Translations under genes and position numbers: made by a program | Shown: one piece after another, positions 18,622 through 27,596 of the stretch | Numbering within the stretch: the stretch's first letter is position 1 | Layout: each line of letters opens with the position of its first letter | The notes under the pieces: generated by a model | What the model saw: the letters and a program-made list of their open reading frames with translations, nothing else | What the model was told of the DNA's origin: nothing | Databases searched by the model: none | Assembly: GCA_963708795.1 (NCBI GenBank) | Contig: CAVPUH010000006.1 | Coordinates: 248,001 to 312,000, forward strand | Length of the DNA: 64,000 nucleotides | Direction of reading: 5' to 3' | DNA from: DAIQRJ01 sp963708795 | GTDB lineage: Bacteria > Actinomycetota > Actinomycetes > Propionibacteriales > DAIQRJ01

Positions 18622-19046
18622 TCGGCCCGAGGCTCGGTGACGGCGTCGGTCAACAGGCCGAGGCCGATGCCGAGCATCCACACGTCCTTGCTCACGGCGA
18701 GCCCGGCCGGCGTCGGCCACGGACTACCTGACTCGTGCAGCGCCGGTGTGCGCCCGTACATCGTCACCAGGCTCCCTGAGAAGGCCGTCAAAGCCGCACC
18801 GGCGATCACCGTGGGCACGATCGGCGTCAACAGGAGTGCCCCGGTGGCGATCTCCCCGGCGGCGAGCAAGCGTAGGAATCTCGTCGGCGGGATCGACTTC
18901 AAGAACGGGAACGCACCGGCGGCCATGCCGTGGATGCCCGCGGCCTGCTCCGCCGACCCACGCCACTTCGTGATGCCGGAGTGCAGGATGTACGCGCCGG
19001 TGGCGACGCGACCGGGAATCTCTCGGGCGGTCGGACGGAATCTCAT
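18609..19046 (-). CDS. DoxX family membrane protein
   Basis: A 145-residue protein with four hydrophobic segments. It shows the DoxX features ATGAYILHSGITKW (first helix with a polar residue), FLRLLAAGEIATGALLL and a last helix DVWMLGIGLGLLTDAV. The family is linked to redox and thiol-stress complexes in mycobacteria, but many members are uncharacterised. Its 3' end overlaps the convergent alpha-galactosidase gene. The DinB-like gene lies just upstream on the same strand (23 nt gap). Confidence 0.82.
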   Translation of the reverse strand: MRFRPTAREIPGRVATGAYILHSGITKWRGSAEQAAGIHGMAAGAFPFLKSIPPTRFLRLLAAGEIATGALLLTPIVPTVIAGAALTAFSGSLVTMYGRTPALHESGSPWPTPAGLAVSKDVWMLGIGLGLLTDAVTEPRADQPA

Positions 19047-19069
19047 CGATGTCCTCTCGAGGACGTGCC

Positions 19070-19861
19070 TCAGAAGCCGGTGAACAACGGTCGGATGGTG
19101 TCGAGTCCATCGCCTCGAGCCGAGGAAGGGTGGTCGGCGGCGGCTCGCCCGTAGACGACCCGCACGAACACCTCGGCCGGTAGCTCGACGACCTCGTCGC
19201 CCGGCGGGCCCTCAGCGGGGGTGAGAACGACGCCATCGGCGTCCGCCTGCAGGATGAATCGCCGCTCCGGAACATGAGTCGTGACGTCCGTCGTGACGCT
19301 TCCCGTGCCGTCGGGGAGGCGCCCGGCGCGGGCGGCGAGAGCCGGCAGGGTGTCCACGAGGAGGTCAACGGCATCGGGGGCGACGACGGCGTTCGGGTCG
19401 AGAGCGACGAGAACATCCCACGTGTGCAGGGCATGCTCGCCGAGACGCATCTGGAGGAGTCCCTGCAGACCCATGTCCGAGCCGAACATCGTGAGGTGCC
19501 ACGACGCCTTCGCGGGCTCGTCCATGGCGTCGAGCCGGGCGAGGAACGCGGCGTTCGCCGTCAGGTAGTCATCGCGCTGCTCCGTCGGCGACTTCGCGTT
19601 CCAGACGTCCCAGACGGGCTGGAACCGCTCGAGCCCCGGCGCGTCCGTGCCGTCGCGGCCGGCGTCGAGGAACATCGCGAAGATCTCGGCTTGGGAGCCG
19701 AGATGGGACAGCACGTCGGCGATGGTCCACTCACTCGCGCCGGACACCGACTCGAGCCGGTCGGCCGGGAGTTCTCCGACCGCGTCCGCCAACCGTGCTC
19801 CCGACCGGTCGACCGCCGACCACCAGGCCGTCAGTGAGCTGACATCTACCGATTCCGTCAC
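19070..19861 (-). CDS. Maleylpyruvate isomerase-like / DinB-fold protein
   Basis: A 263-residue protein with the N-terminal four-helix DinB-like domain of the actinobacterial TIGR03083 group. SEWTIADVLSHLGSQAEIF carries the first metal-binding His region, and MRLGEHALHTWDV carries the later His pair. The C-terminal 90 residues are a separate small alpha/beta domain. Relatives use mycothiol as cofactor, for example maleylpyruvate isomerase, but the substrate here is unknown. Possible cotranscription with DoxX fits a thiol-redox theme. Confidence 0.82.
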   Translation of the reverse strand: MTESVDVSSLTAWWSAVDRSGARLADAVGELPADRLESVSGASEWTIADVLSHLGSQAEIFAMFLDAGRDGTDAPGLERFQPVWDVWNAKSPTEQRDDYLTANAAFLARLDAMDEPAKASWHLTMFGSDMGLQGLLQMRLGEHALHTWDVLVALDPNAVVAPDAVDLLVDTLPALAARAGRLPDGTGSVTTDVTTHVPERRFILQADADGVVLTPAEGPPGDEVVELPAEVFVRVVYGRAAADHPSSARGDGLDTIRPLFTGF

Positions 19862-20053
19862 GACTGACTCCGCCTCCGAGATGGTTCATCGGTCAACAAC
19901 CTGTCGTCGACGCTAACAGGGGTCGACCGGCACTCGGCGGGTGGGTCGGCGATGCCTCAGCCCGAGCACCCGGACTGGGCGCGTCTGCACCCAACACGCC
20001 GTGGCCGCGGGAGCTTGCGACCACTCCGGCGACCACTCGGGTGTGGCGGTGCC

Positions 20054-20872
20054 TCAGGGGCGCTGGAACTCCGACAGGTAGTCGTAGTCGTCGGGCACGA
20101 GCTCGACCTTGGTCCGGAGCACCTCGTCGTCGAAGGAGTGCAGTGCACCTTCGGTCACCGGGATCGTCGTGCCCCGCAGGTAGAACCACTTGCTGTGCAC
20201 CATGCCGATCATGTGACGGTGCTCGGTCCCGTTGTTCGGCACGCCCCGGTGCCACATCCGGATGTCACGCAGGACGGCATCGCCCTTCTGGCTCACCGCC
20301 CGGACCGGCGGGACGACCGCGCGCCGGGCTTCCTCCTCGGCCTCTCCCACGCGGGTGCCGCCGGGGATCTTGTGGGTGCCCGGCCAGATCTCCGTCGCGC
20401 CGTTGTTCTCGTCGACGTCGATCGGCGACATGTTGATGACGATCGAGGTCGTGGGGTGGATCAGGTCCGGGTAGAGATGCCCGGTGTCACGGTGCAGCGG
20501 CTGCTTCTGGCTGCCCGGCAGGTTCGTGTTGCCGTTGTAGAAGTGGTTGTGCACGCCCTCACCGAGGATCTCCTCGGTCACCTGGATGACGAGCGGGTTG
20601 GTCACCACGTCGCTGTAGATGTGCTCCTTCGACCGCGACATGGACTGCTGGAGATGCCCCGGAAGCTGGCCGGCGCCTCCCCACTTGCCGCGACGGAGCA
20701 GTTCGGCGGTGTCCTCGTCGAGCTTGGGCTTCATGGCGTCGAGCACCGCCTGTCCGACCACCCCACCTAGGACGACGTAGCCGTCGATGTCGAACGCCTC
20801 GACGGCCGCCTTCAGCGTCGCGTCGTCGAGCTTGTGGTCGTCGTACTCCTGCTGACTCACCTGGATGCGCAC
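20054..20872 (-). CDS. Phytanoyl-CoA dioxygenase (PhyH) family protein, second copy
   Basis: A 272-residue Fe(II)/2-oxoglutarate oxygenase. The iron ligands are HRD in QPLHRDTGHLYP and the distal His in MWHRGVPNN; the oxoglutarate Arg probably lies in NGTEHRHMIGM. The start is set at GTG 20872 (VRIQVSQQEY), since the 26 residues upstream are non-conserved and would reach into the promoter of the divergent GNAT gene. It is only weakly similar to the PhyH protein at 11207, so it is not a recent duplicate. Substrate unknown. Confidence 0.87.
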   Translation of the reverse strand: MRIQVSQQEYDDHKLDDATLKAAVEAFDIDGYVVLGGVVGQAVLDAMKPKLDEDTAELLRRGKWGGAGQLPGHLQQSMSRSKEHIYSDVVTNPLVIQVTEEILGEGVHNHFYNGNTNLPGSQKQPLHRDTGHLYPDLIHPTTSIVINMSPIDVDENNGATEIWPGTHKIPGGTRVGEAEEEARRAVVPPVRAVSQKGDAVLRDIRMWHRGVPNNGTEHRHMIGMVHSKWFYLRGTTIPVTEGALHSFDDEVLRTKVELVPDDYDYLSEFQRP

Positions 20873-20989
20873 GTGTTCATCCTCCCGCGCGTGAGTGGTG
20901 CCGGACAACGACGAGCGCCTACCGTCGGCGACCGATTCCGGCGCGACCACTTCTGACCTCGTGGCGGCTGCGGCAGCCGGGGCCTCGCC

Positions 20990-20995
20990 TACGAT
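20990..20995 (+). promoter_or_regulatory. -10 box TACGAT of a leaderless promoter
   Basis: TACGAT ends 7 nt before GTG 21003. This is the main reason for choosing that start for the acetyltransferase. Confidence 0.5.
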
Positions 20996-21002
20996 CGTCC
21001 GG

Positions 21003-21644
21003 GTGAGCGAATCCGGTGCACCCGATCCGACCCCCGCGGAGTGGACGACCGATGCCGCGTCGGAGTACGCCCGCGGGCTGCTCGAAGGTCACCGCGTGCG
21101 GCTGCGTCCGTTGCGCGAGGCCGATCTGCCGTTTCTCGAGTCGTGGTGGTACGACCCGGCGATCGGCGTTCTCAACACGGCGCAGGTGCGTGGCGGCCTG
21201 CCCGAGGCGACGACCGAGATGTTCCGCGGGTGGAGTGCGAACAAGGACTCGGCCGGAGCCGGCTTCTGCGTCGAGCGCAAGGAGGACCGCCTGCTGGCCG
21301 GGCACGTGAGCCTCTGGGGCTCGACGCCGAAGGACCGCGCCGCCACCTTCGGCATCGTGTTCGGCCCGGACTTCGTCGGCCAGTCCCTCGGGAGCGAGGC
21401 GATGGCGCTCATGCTCAGGTACGGCTTCCTCGAACTCGGCCTGAACCGGATCGGTCTGCAGGTCTGGGCCTACAACACCCGTGCAGTCGCGGCGTATCGC
21501 AAGGCGGGGTTCGTCGAGGAGGGCCGGATCCGCGAAGCGGTCTGGCACGACGGCCGTTTCCACGACGAACTCGCCATGGGCTTGCTGGCGGCCGAATGGC
21601 GAGGCGGTCAGACCCCCAACGAGGCCGAGCGACCGACCGTTTAG
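21003..21644 (+). CDS. GNAT family N-acetyltransferase (RimJ/RimL type)
   Basis: A 213-residue acetyl-CoA-dependent acetyltransferase. It has the opening strand HRVRLRPLREADLPFLESWW, the acetyl-CoA pyrophosphate loop in GPDFVGQSLGSEAMALML and the C-terminal block NRIGLQVWAYNTRAVAAYRKAGFVEEG. These are typical of the RimJ/RimL branch, which acetylates protein N-termini or small molecules. GTG 21003 is preferred to the ORF start at 20895 because of the -10 box at 20990. The stop codon is part of the TAGGTT box of the next promoter. Confidence 0.87.
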   Translation: MSESGAPDPTPAEWTTDAASEYARGLLEGHRVRLRPLREADLPFLESWWYDPAIGVLNTAQVRGGLPEATTEMFRGWSANKDSAGAGFCVERKEDRLLAGHVSLWGSTPKDRAATFGIVFGPDFVGQSLGSEAMALMLRYGFLELGLNRIGLQVWAYNTRAVAAYRKAGFVEEGRIREAVWHDGRFHDELAMGLLAAEWRGGQTPNEAERPTV

Positions 21645-21647
21645 GTT
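21642..21647 (+). promoter_or_regulatory. -10 box TAGGTT upstream of the glyoxylate operon
   Basis: TAGGTT at the end of the GNAT gene would start a transcript around 21654, giving a leader of about 40 nt. That leader contains GGAGAAGGG, 4-12 nt before ATG 21693. Confidence 0.4.
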
Positions 21648-21692
21648 GGTCGAAGGCCGGAAGAGATGCCGGCGAGCGAGGAGAAGGGCGTG

Positions 21693-23207
21693 ATGGGCGA
21701 TCCGTTCGTCGCCGTGCAGGTCGGCGCCGTGTCGTTCGTCGACGAAGGCACCGAGAGCGTGCTCGACACGCTGCAGGACAAGGGCGCGGTCAACGCGCTG
21801 TTCCTGGCCACGCCCACCTGGACCCGGGGCACCGGCGGACGCCAGGTGCCGGGGCACCCGCTGCCGGACCACGGGGCGCAGGAGTACGACCTCGACTGGG
21901 TCGGCGGGAACTACGCGACCGTCCACGACCAGTACTACGGCGCCACGATGCTGGGATCGGTCGGTCGGGCCCCCGAACACCCGGGCTACGACCTGCTGGC
22001 AGACGTCGTACCGTCGGCGCATGCGCGTGGCATGGCCGCCTACGCGTGGATGGAGGAATCGTCGTACGCGCAGGCGTTGCGTGATTATCCGAACTTCCCG
22101 AAGACGCTCGAGGTGGACGTCTGGGGACGACCCGCCCCGCGCCCGTGCTTCAACCATCCCGACTACCGCGGCTGGCATCTCGGCATCGTCGAGGACTACG
22201 CCAAGAGCTATCCGATCGACGGGCTGGCCTGGTGCTCGGAGCGGCCCGGGCCGCTGAATCTCGTCATGCAGACCCCGATCGAGGCGCCGCTGCTCACCTG
22301 CTTCTGCGAACACTGCCGTCGACTCGGCCGGGACCGCGGCATCGACGTCGAACGTGCCCGGGCCGGCTACCGGGAACTGCTGGCCTGGAACGCGAAGGTC
22401 ACCGCGGGCGAACGGCCCGCCGACGGTGCGTTCGTGACCTTCTGGCGAATCCTGCTGCGTCATCCTGAGGTGCTGGCCTGGCAGACGCTCTGGACGCAGA
22501 GCCAGCGCCAGCTCTACCGCGACATCTACGGTGTGGCCAAGGCGTGCCGCAGCTCCATCCAGGTCGGTTGGCACATCTACCACGAGAACTCGTTCAGCCC
22601 GTTCTTCCGGGCCGACCAGGACTACGCCGAGTTGTCCGAGCTGTCGGATTTCATCAAGGTCGTCAGCTACGACAACTGCGCCGGGCCGCGATTCCACACC
22701 TGGATCGCGAACATCTCCCGGACGTTGTTCGCCGACGCCGACGTGACTGCCGTCTACCCCTTGATGCTCGACCTGCTGGGACTGGATGAAGCCGAGTACG
22801 ACCGATTGCCGCAGACCGGCTTCTCCGCCGACTACGTCCGGCGGGAGACCGAGCGCGCACGAACATCGGCGGCCCCGGGAACGCGCATCTACCCCGGCAT
22901 CGACATCGACATCCCGGTCGGTCAGACCTCTGCGGCGCGCGACGACCGGCGACGCCGCCAGGAAGGCACCTCCGGGGTCAACGCCGACGCGACGTCCGGC
23001 GACGAACTGTCGCGTTGTACGCCCGAGAGCGTCGCCGCCGCGGTGACCGCTGCGTTCGAAGGCGGCGCCGACGGTGTCGTCCTCAGTCGGAAGTACTCCG
23101 AGATGACGCTGGCCAATCTGACCGGCGCGGGCGACGCCGTCAGGGCGATGCAGAGGCCGATCGATGACGCCCCAACCAATGGAGCAGACCACCATGAAGG
23201 ACGTGAC
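21693..23207 (+). CDS. TIM-barrel glycoside-hydrolase-like protein, in frame with malate synthase
   Basis: About 500 residues from ATG 21693, with a strong ribosome-binding site. Features of hypothetical glycoside-hydrolase-like barrels are the strand ending GMAAYAWMEESS, FNHPDYRGWHLGIVEDYAKSYPIDGLAWCSERPG with a likely catalytic acid, a cysteine pair (CFCEHCRRLG) and a late strand DGVVLSRKYSEM. No substrate can be named and no signal peptide is seen. There is no stop codon before the malate synthase start at 23208, so formally the frame continues to 24803 (about 1,036 residues). Codons between about 23168 and 23207 have low GC at the third position, like non-coding DNA. The stop may therefore be lost or miscalled, and I annotate two genes. 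Confidence 0.6.
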
Positions 23208-24803
23208 ATGACCGGGGTTGAGGTCAGTGGACCGATGCACGACCGCTACGACGAGGTCCTGACCCCCGAGGCGTTGGGCCTGCTCGAGCTGTTGCATCGG
23301 GAGTTCGACGGGCGGCGGCAGGAGTTGCTGGCCGCCCGCACCGAGCGGGTGTCGCGGTTGGCCGCAGGGGGTCTGCTGGGTTTCCTGCCGGAGACCCGCC
23401 ACATCCGTGATGACCCGAGTTGGCGGGTGGCGGAAGCGGCGCCCGGACTGGTGGATCGGCGGGTGGAGATCACCGGACCGACCGAGAAGCGGATGACGAT
23501 CAATGCCCTGAACTCCGGTGCGAAGGTGTGGCTCGCGGACCAGGAGGACGCGACCTCTCCGCTGTGGGAGAACGTCGTCGGCGGGCAGTTGAACCTGCTG
23601 GATGCGATCGGCCGCCGCATCGATTTCACCAACAACGCCGGCCGAAGCTACGAGCTCCGGCCCGACGACGAGCTGGCCACGATCGTGGTGCGGCCGCGTG
23701 GCTGGCACCTCCCGGAGAAGCACCTGCAGGTCGACTCGACACCGTGCGCGGGCGCCCTGGTCGACTTCGCGCTGTACTTCGCGAACTGTGCGAGAGCCCA
23801 ACTGGCACGGGGATCGGGGCCGTACTTCTACCTGCCGAAGCTCGAGAGCCACCTCGAGGCACGCCTGTGGAACGACGTGTTCGTGCGTGCGCAGGAGGTG
23901 CTTGGGCTCCCGACCGGCACGATCCGGGCCACGGTCCTGATCGAGACGTATCCGGCCGCCTTCGAGATGGAGGAGGTCCTCTACGAGTTGCGCGACCACT
24001 CGGCCGGGCTCAACGCGGGCCGCTGGGACTACATGTTCAGCGTCATCAAGAACTTCCGCACCCGTGGCCGCGACTTCCTGCTGCCCGACCGGAACTCGGT
24101 GAGCATGACGGTCCCGTTCATGCGCGCTTACACCGAACTCCTCGTGCACACGTGCCATTCGAGAGGCGCACACGCGATCGGCGGGATGGCGGCGTTCATC
24201 CCGAGCCGGGATCCCGACGTCAACGCAGCCGCGTTCGCCAAGGTCCGCGCCGACAAGACGCGTGAGGCCACCGACGGGTTCGACGGTTCCTGGGTCGCCC
24301 ATCCGGGGATGGTCGAGGTCTGCCGGGAGGCCTTCGACGCCGTGCTGGGGGCCGAACCCCACCAGCTCGCCCGGCTCCGCGACGACGTGCACGTCACCGC
24401 CGAGGACCTGCTCGACGTCGCCGCCACCGGCGGCGCCGTGACCGAGGAGGGCCTGCGGAACGACATCAGCGTCGGCATCCAGTACCTCGAGGCGTGGCTT
24501 CGTGGCATCGGCGCCGTGGCCATCAACAACCTGATGGAGGACGCGGCCACCGCCGAGATCGCCCGCAGTCAGGTGTGGCAGTGGCTGCACAACGACATCG
24601 TGCTGGCGGACGGGACGCGGGTCACCCGCGACCTCGTCGAGCGGGTGATCGAGGAGGAGATGGCGGCGATAGCCGAACGGGACGGACGCGAGAGCTTCGA
24701 CGCGCGCCGGTGGACCGACGCGCGTGCACTGTTCACCGACATGGCACTGGCCGAGGACTACGCCGACTTCCTCACGATTCCCGCCTACGCCCAGATGCCA
24801 TGA
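23208..24803 (+). CDS. aceB: Malate synthase A
   Basis: Condenses glyoxylate with acetyl-CoA to malate. From ATG 23208 (GAAGGA a few nt upstream) the 531-residue protein has the normal length and opening for the A isoform (VEVSGPMHDRYDEVLTPEAL). Family blocks are FLPETRHIR, VWLADQEDATSPLWENV with the active-site acid region, RPRGWHLPEKHL, YFYLPKLESHLEARLWNDVF, ETYPAAFEMEEVLYELRDHSAGLNAGRWDYMFS and MGGMAAFIPSRDP-like HAIGGMAAFIPSRDP. It sits upstream of and overlapping glcD, so glyoxylate made from glycolate by GlcDEF is used directly. No isocitrate lyase is in the window. Confidence 0.93.
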   Translation: MTGVEVSGPMHDRYDEVLTPEALGLLELLHREFDGRRQELLAARTERVSRLAAGGLLGFLPETRHIRDDPSWRVAEAAPGLVDRRVEITGPTEKRMTINALNSGAKVWLADQEDATSPLWENVVGGQLNLLDAIGRRIDFTNNAGRSYELRPDDELATIVVRPRGWHLPEKHLQVDSTPCAGALVDFALYFANCARAQLARGSGPYFYLPKLESHLEARLWNDVFVRAQEVLGLPTGTIRATVLIETYPAAFEMEEVLYELRDHSAGLNAGRWDYMFSVIKNFRTRGRDFLLPDRNSVSMTVPFMRAYTELLVHTCHSRGAHAIGGMAAFIPSRDPDVNAAAFAKVRADKTREATDGFDGSWVAHPGMVEVCREAFDAVLGAEPHQLARLRDDVHVTAEDLLDVAATGGAVTEEGLRNDISVGIQYLEAWLRGIGAVAINNLMEDAATAEIARSQVWQWLHNDIVLADGTRVTRDLVERVIEEEMAAIAERDGRESFDARRWTDARALFTDMALAEDYADFLTIPAYAQMP

Positions 24804-26294
24804 CCGAACGGGTTGGCGGCGTTGGCGAGCGGCGGTCTGGCGCGGGTCGTCCGGGACGTCGGGCGGCTGCTGCCGCCCGAGTCGGTGGTCACCGATCCCG
24901 CGTCGTTGCGGACCTACGCGTGTGACGGGCTGACGCACTACCGCTGCACACCGGCGTTGGTGGTCATCCCGAACACCGCCGACGAGCTGGCCGCCGTGAT
25001 CGCCGCCTGTCACCGCGCCCGAGTGCCGTTCGTCGCGCGCGGGTCGGGCACCGGCCTGTCCGGCGGCGCACTGCCCCGAGCCGACGGCGTGCTCGTCGTC
25101 ACGTCCCGGCTCCGCACCGTTCTCGACGTACGGCTCGACGACCAGCGGGTCGTCGTCGAGCCGGGCGTGATCAATCTCGACGTCACCCGGGCGGTCGCGT
25201 CGTCGGGGTACTACTACGCGCCGGACCCGTCCAGCCAGCAGATCTGCTCGATCGGCGGCAACGTCGCGGAGAACTCCGGCGGCGCGCACTGTCTGAAGTA
25301 CGGGTTCACCGTGAACCACGTCCTCGGCCTCGACCTCGTCACCCCGCAGGGCGATCGGGTCGCGGTGGGCGGGTTGGCGCCCGACCCGCCCGGGTACGAC
25401 CTCGTCGGCGCGTTCGTCGGGTCGGAGGGCACGCTCGGCGTGGCGGTCTCGGCCACCTTGCGGATCCTGCGGGCGCCGGAGACCGTCCGGACCGTGCTGG
25501 CCGCGTTCGACTCCGTCGACACCGCCGGCGCCGCCACCACCGAGATCATCGCCGCCGGTGTGCTGCCCGCGGCGATCGAGATGATGGACGCGCTCGCCAT
25601 CGAGGCCGCCGAGGCCGCCGTGAACTGCCAGTACCCGGCCGGGGCCGGCGCGGTCCTCATCGTGGAACTCGACGGGCCGGCCGTGGAGGTCGCCGCCGAA
25701 CTCGCGGAGGTCGACCGTCTGTGTCGCGCCCACGGGGCGTTCGAGATCCGCGTGGCCACCGATCCGACTGAGCGTGGGTTGATCTGGCGGGGACGGAAGT
25801 CCGCCTTCGCCGCGGTCGGGCGCATCAGCCCGGACTACATCGTCCAGGACGGTGTCGTCCCCCGAACGGCGCTGGCCGATGTACTCCACGCGATCGCCGA
25901 CCTCTCCAGCGCCACGGGTATCCGGGTGGCGAACGTGTTCCACGCCGGCGACGGGAACCTGCACCCGCTGGTGCTCTTCGACGAGGCCGTCCCGGGGCAG
26001 GGCGACGCCGCCGAGGTCGTGAGCGGCGCCATCATCGACCTCTGCCTCGAGCACGGCGGGTCGATCACCGGTGAACACGGGGTCGGAGCGGACAAGGCGA
26101 TCCACATGCCGAAGATGTTCACCGAGGACGACCTCGACACCATGCAGATGCTGCGGTGCGCGTTCGATCCGGAGGGAATCTCGAACCCTGGCAAGATCTT
26201 CCCGACCCCACGCCTGTGCGGCGAGATCCCCCGCCGACGTCATGCCGCCGACAGGCCCGCGGCTGATCCGGCCCCGGCCGGCGGGGTGTTCTGA
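24800..26294 (+). CDS. glcD: Glycolate oxidase subunit GlcD (FAD-linked), 5' end frameshifted
   Basis: Catalytic FAD subunit of glycolate oxidase (glycolate to glyoxylate). The FAD_binding_4 signature is PFVARGSGTGLSGGALP, then IGGNVAENSGGAHCLKYG. The C-terminal cap has VFHAGDGNLHPLVLFD and ITGEHGVGADK. ATG 24800 overlaps the malate synthase stop (ATGA) but lies one frame away from the rest. With one G fewer in the run 24810-24812 the protein reads MTERLAALASGGLARVV and is continuous. The TTG at 24813 is the only in-frame alternative in the raw sequence. About 497 residues, normal for GlcD. Confidence 0.9.
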
Positions 26295-27596
26295 GTGCGC
26301 ACCCGCCACGACCGGATCGACGCCGCGGCCGCGCGGATCGCCGCCGCCGGTGTCGCGACCCGCACCGCGACCGGCATGGACGCCGTCGACGGCGTGGTCC
26401 CCCGCATCGTGGCTGCCCCGACGACGACCGAGGAGGTCGCCGCCGTGATGCGGGCCGCGGCCGAGGACGGTCTGACCGTCGTCCCCCGCGGCGCAGGCAC
26501 GAAGCTGACCTGGGGAAACCCGCCGAGCCGCGTGGACGTCGTGATCGACCTGCTCGGCCTGGATCGGATCCTGGACCACACCTCCGGCGACCTCGTGGTC
26601 GTCACCGAGGCCGGTGTGCGACTCGCCGACCTCCAGCGGCACGTCCGCCGGGCCGGACAGCACCTCGCCCTCGACGAGACCACCACCGGCGCCACGGTCG
26701 GAGGGGTCGTGGCCACGGGGAGCAGCGGCCCGCAGCGACTCATCCGTGGCACGGTCCGGGACCTGCTGATCGGAGTGACGTTCGTCCGGGCCGACGGCAG
26801 AGTCGTCCACGCCGGTGGCCGCGTGGTGAAGAACGTCGCCGGCTACGACCTCGGCAAGCTCCTGGTCGGCTCGTACGGCACGCTCGGCGTCGTCACCGAG
26901 GCGATCTTCCGGCTCCACCCGCTACCCGCGGCGCGCCAGGTCGTGAGGATCGAACTGGGCACCGGGGCGGGACCGTCCGAGGTCCACCGCCTGGTGGCCC
27001 GGCTCGTCGGGACCCAGACCGCGCCCAGCGCCATCGAACTCGACTGGCCGCACGGGTCTCCGCCCACCCTGACCGTTCTCTTCGAAGGCTCGAGCGCCGG
27101 TGTCGGAGTCCGCGCCGCGACCGTCGCCGACCTCACGGCGGTCCGCACGACGACCGGTGTGGACCTCCCGACCTGGTGGGCCAGGTACCCCTGGACCGAT
27201 GACCGGGTCGCGGCCCACGACGTCGCCCTCAAACTGACGTTCGCCATCTCAGGTGGCGCCGACGTGCTCGAGGCGGTTCAGGACCTGCGCGGCCACCACG
27301 CTCTGCCGGTCGCCGTGCGCGGGTCCATCGGTGTCGGGGTGCTGTACGCCGCGATCGAACCGGGCGCTCCGCCGTCCGACGACACTGCCTCCCTGATCGC
27401 GGCGGCCGTCGAGAGGCTGCGGGCCGTATGCCTCAGGCACGGCGGTGCCGCCGTGGTGGTGGACGCCCCGGCCGCGCTCGGCGCACAGACCGATCGGTGG
27501 GGGCCGGTCGCCGGGCTCGCGTTGATGCGCCGCGTCAAGGACGAGTTCGACCCCACCCACCGGCTCGCGCCCGGACGCTACGTCGGAGGCATCTGA
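26295..27596 (+). CDS. glcE: Glycolate oxidase subunit GlcE (FAD-binding)
   Basis: Second flavin subunit of glycolate oxidase. The 433-residue protein has the FAD-binding PCMH fold, seen in VVPRGAGTKLTWGNPP, TTTGATVGGVVATGSSGPQR and VKNVAGYDLGKLLVGSYGTLGVV, followed by a divergent C-terminal domain ending DEFDPTHRLAPGRYVGGI. GTG 26295 immediately follows the glcD stop. It overlaps glcF through TGATG at 27594-27598. The order D-E-F is that of the classic glc operon. Confidence 0.9.
   Translation: MRTRHDRIDAAAARIAAAGVATRTATGMDAVDGVVPRIVAAPTTTEEVAAVMRAAAEDGLTVVPRGAGTKLTWGNPPSRVDVVIDLLGLDRILDHTSGDLVVVTEAGVRLADLQRHVRRAGQHLALDETTTGATVGGVVATGSSGPQRLIRGTVRDLLIGVTFVRADGRVVHAGGRVVKNVAGYDLGKLLVGSYGTLGVVTEAIFRLHPLPAARQVVRIELGTGAGPSEVHRLVARLVGTQTAPSAIELDWPHGSPPTLTVLFEGSSAGVGVRAATVADLTAVRTTTGVDLPTWWARYPWTDDRVAAHDVALKLTFAISGGADVLEAVQDLRGHHALPVAVRGSIGVGVLYAAIEPGAPPSDDTASLIAAAVERLRAVCLRHGGAAVVVDAPAALGAQTDRWGPVAGLALMRRVKDEFDPTHRLAPGRYVGGI

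Noticed and set aside
20919..26918. A 1,999-residue minus-strand open frame
   Set aside because: It lies opposite GNAT, malate synthase and glc genes and has only Arg/Gly/His-rich shadow composition with no family motif.
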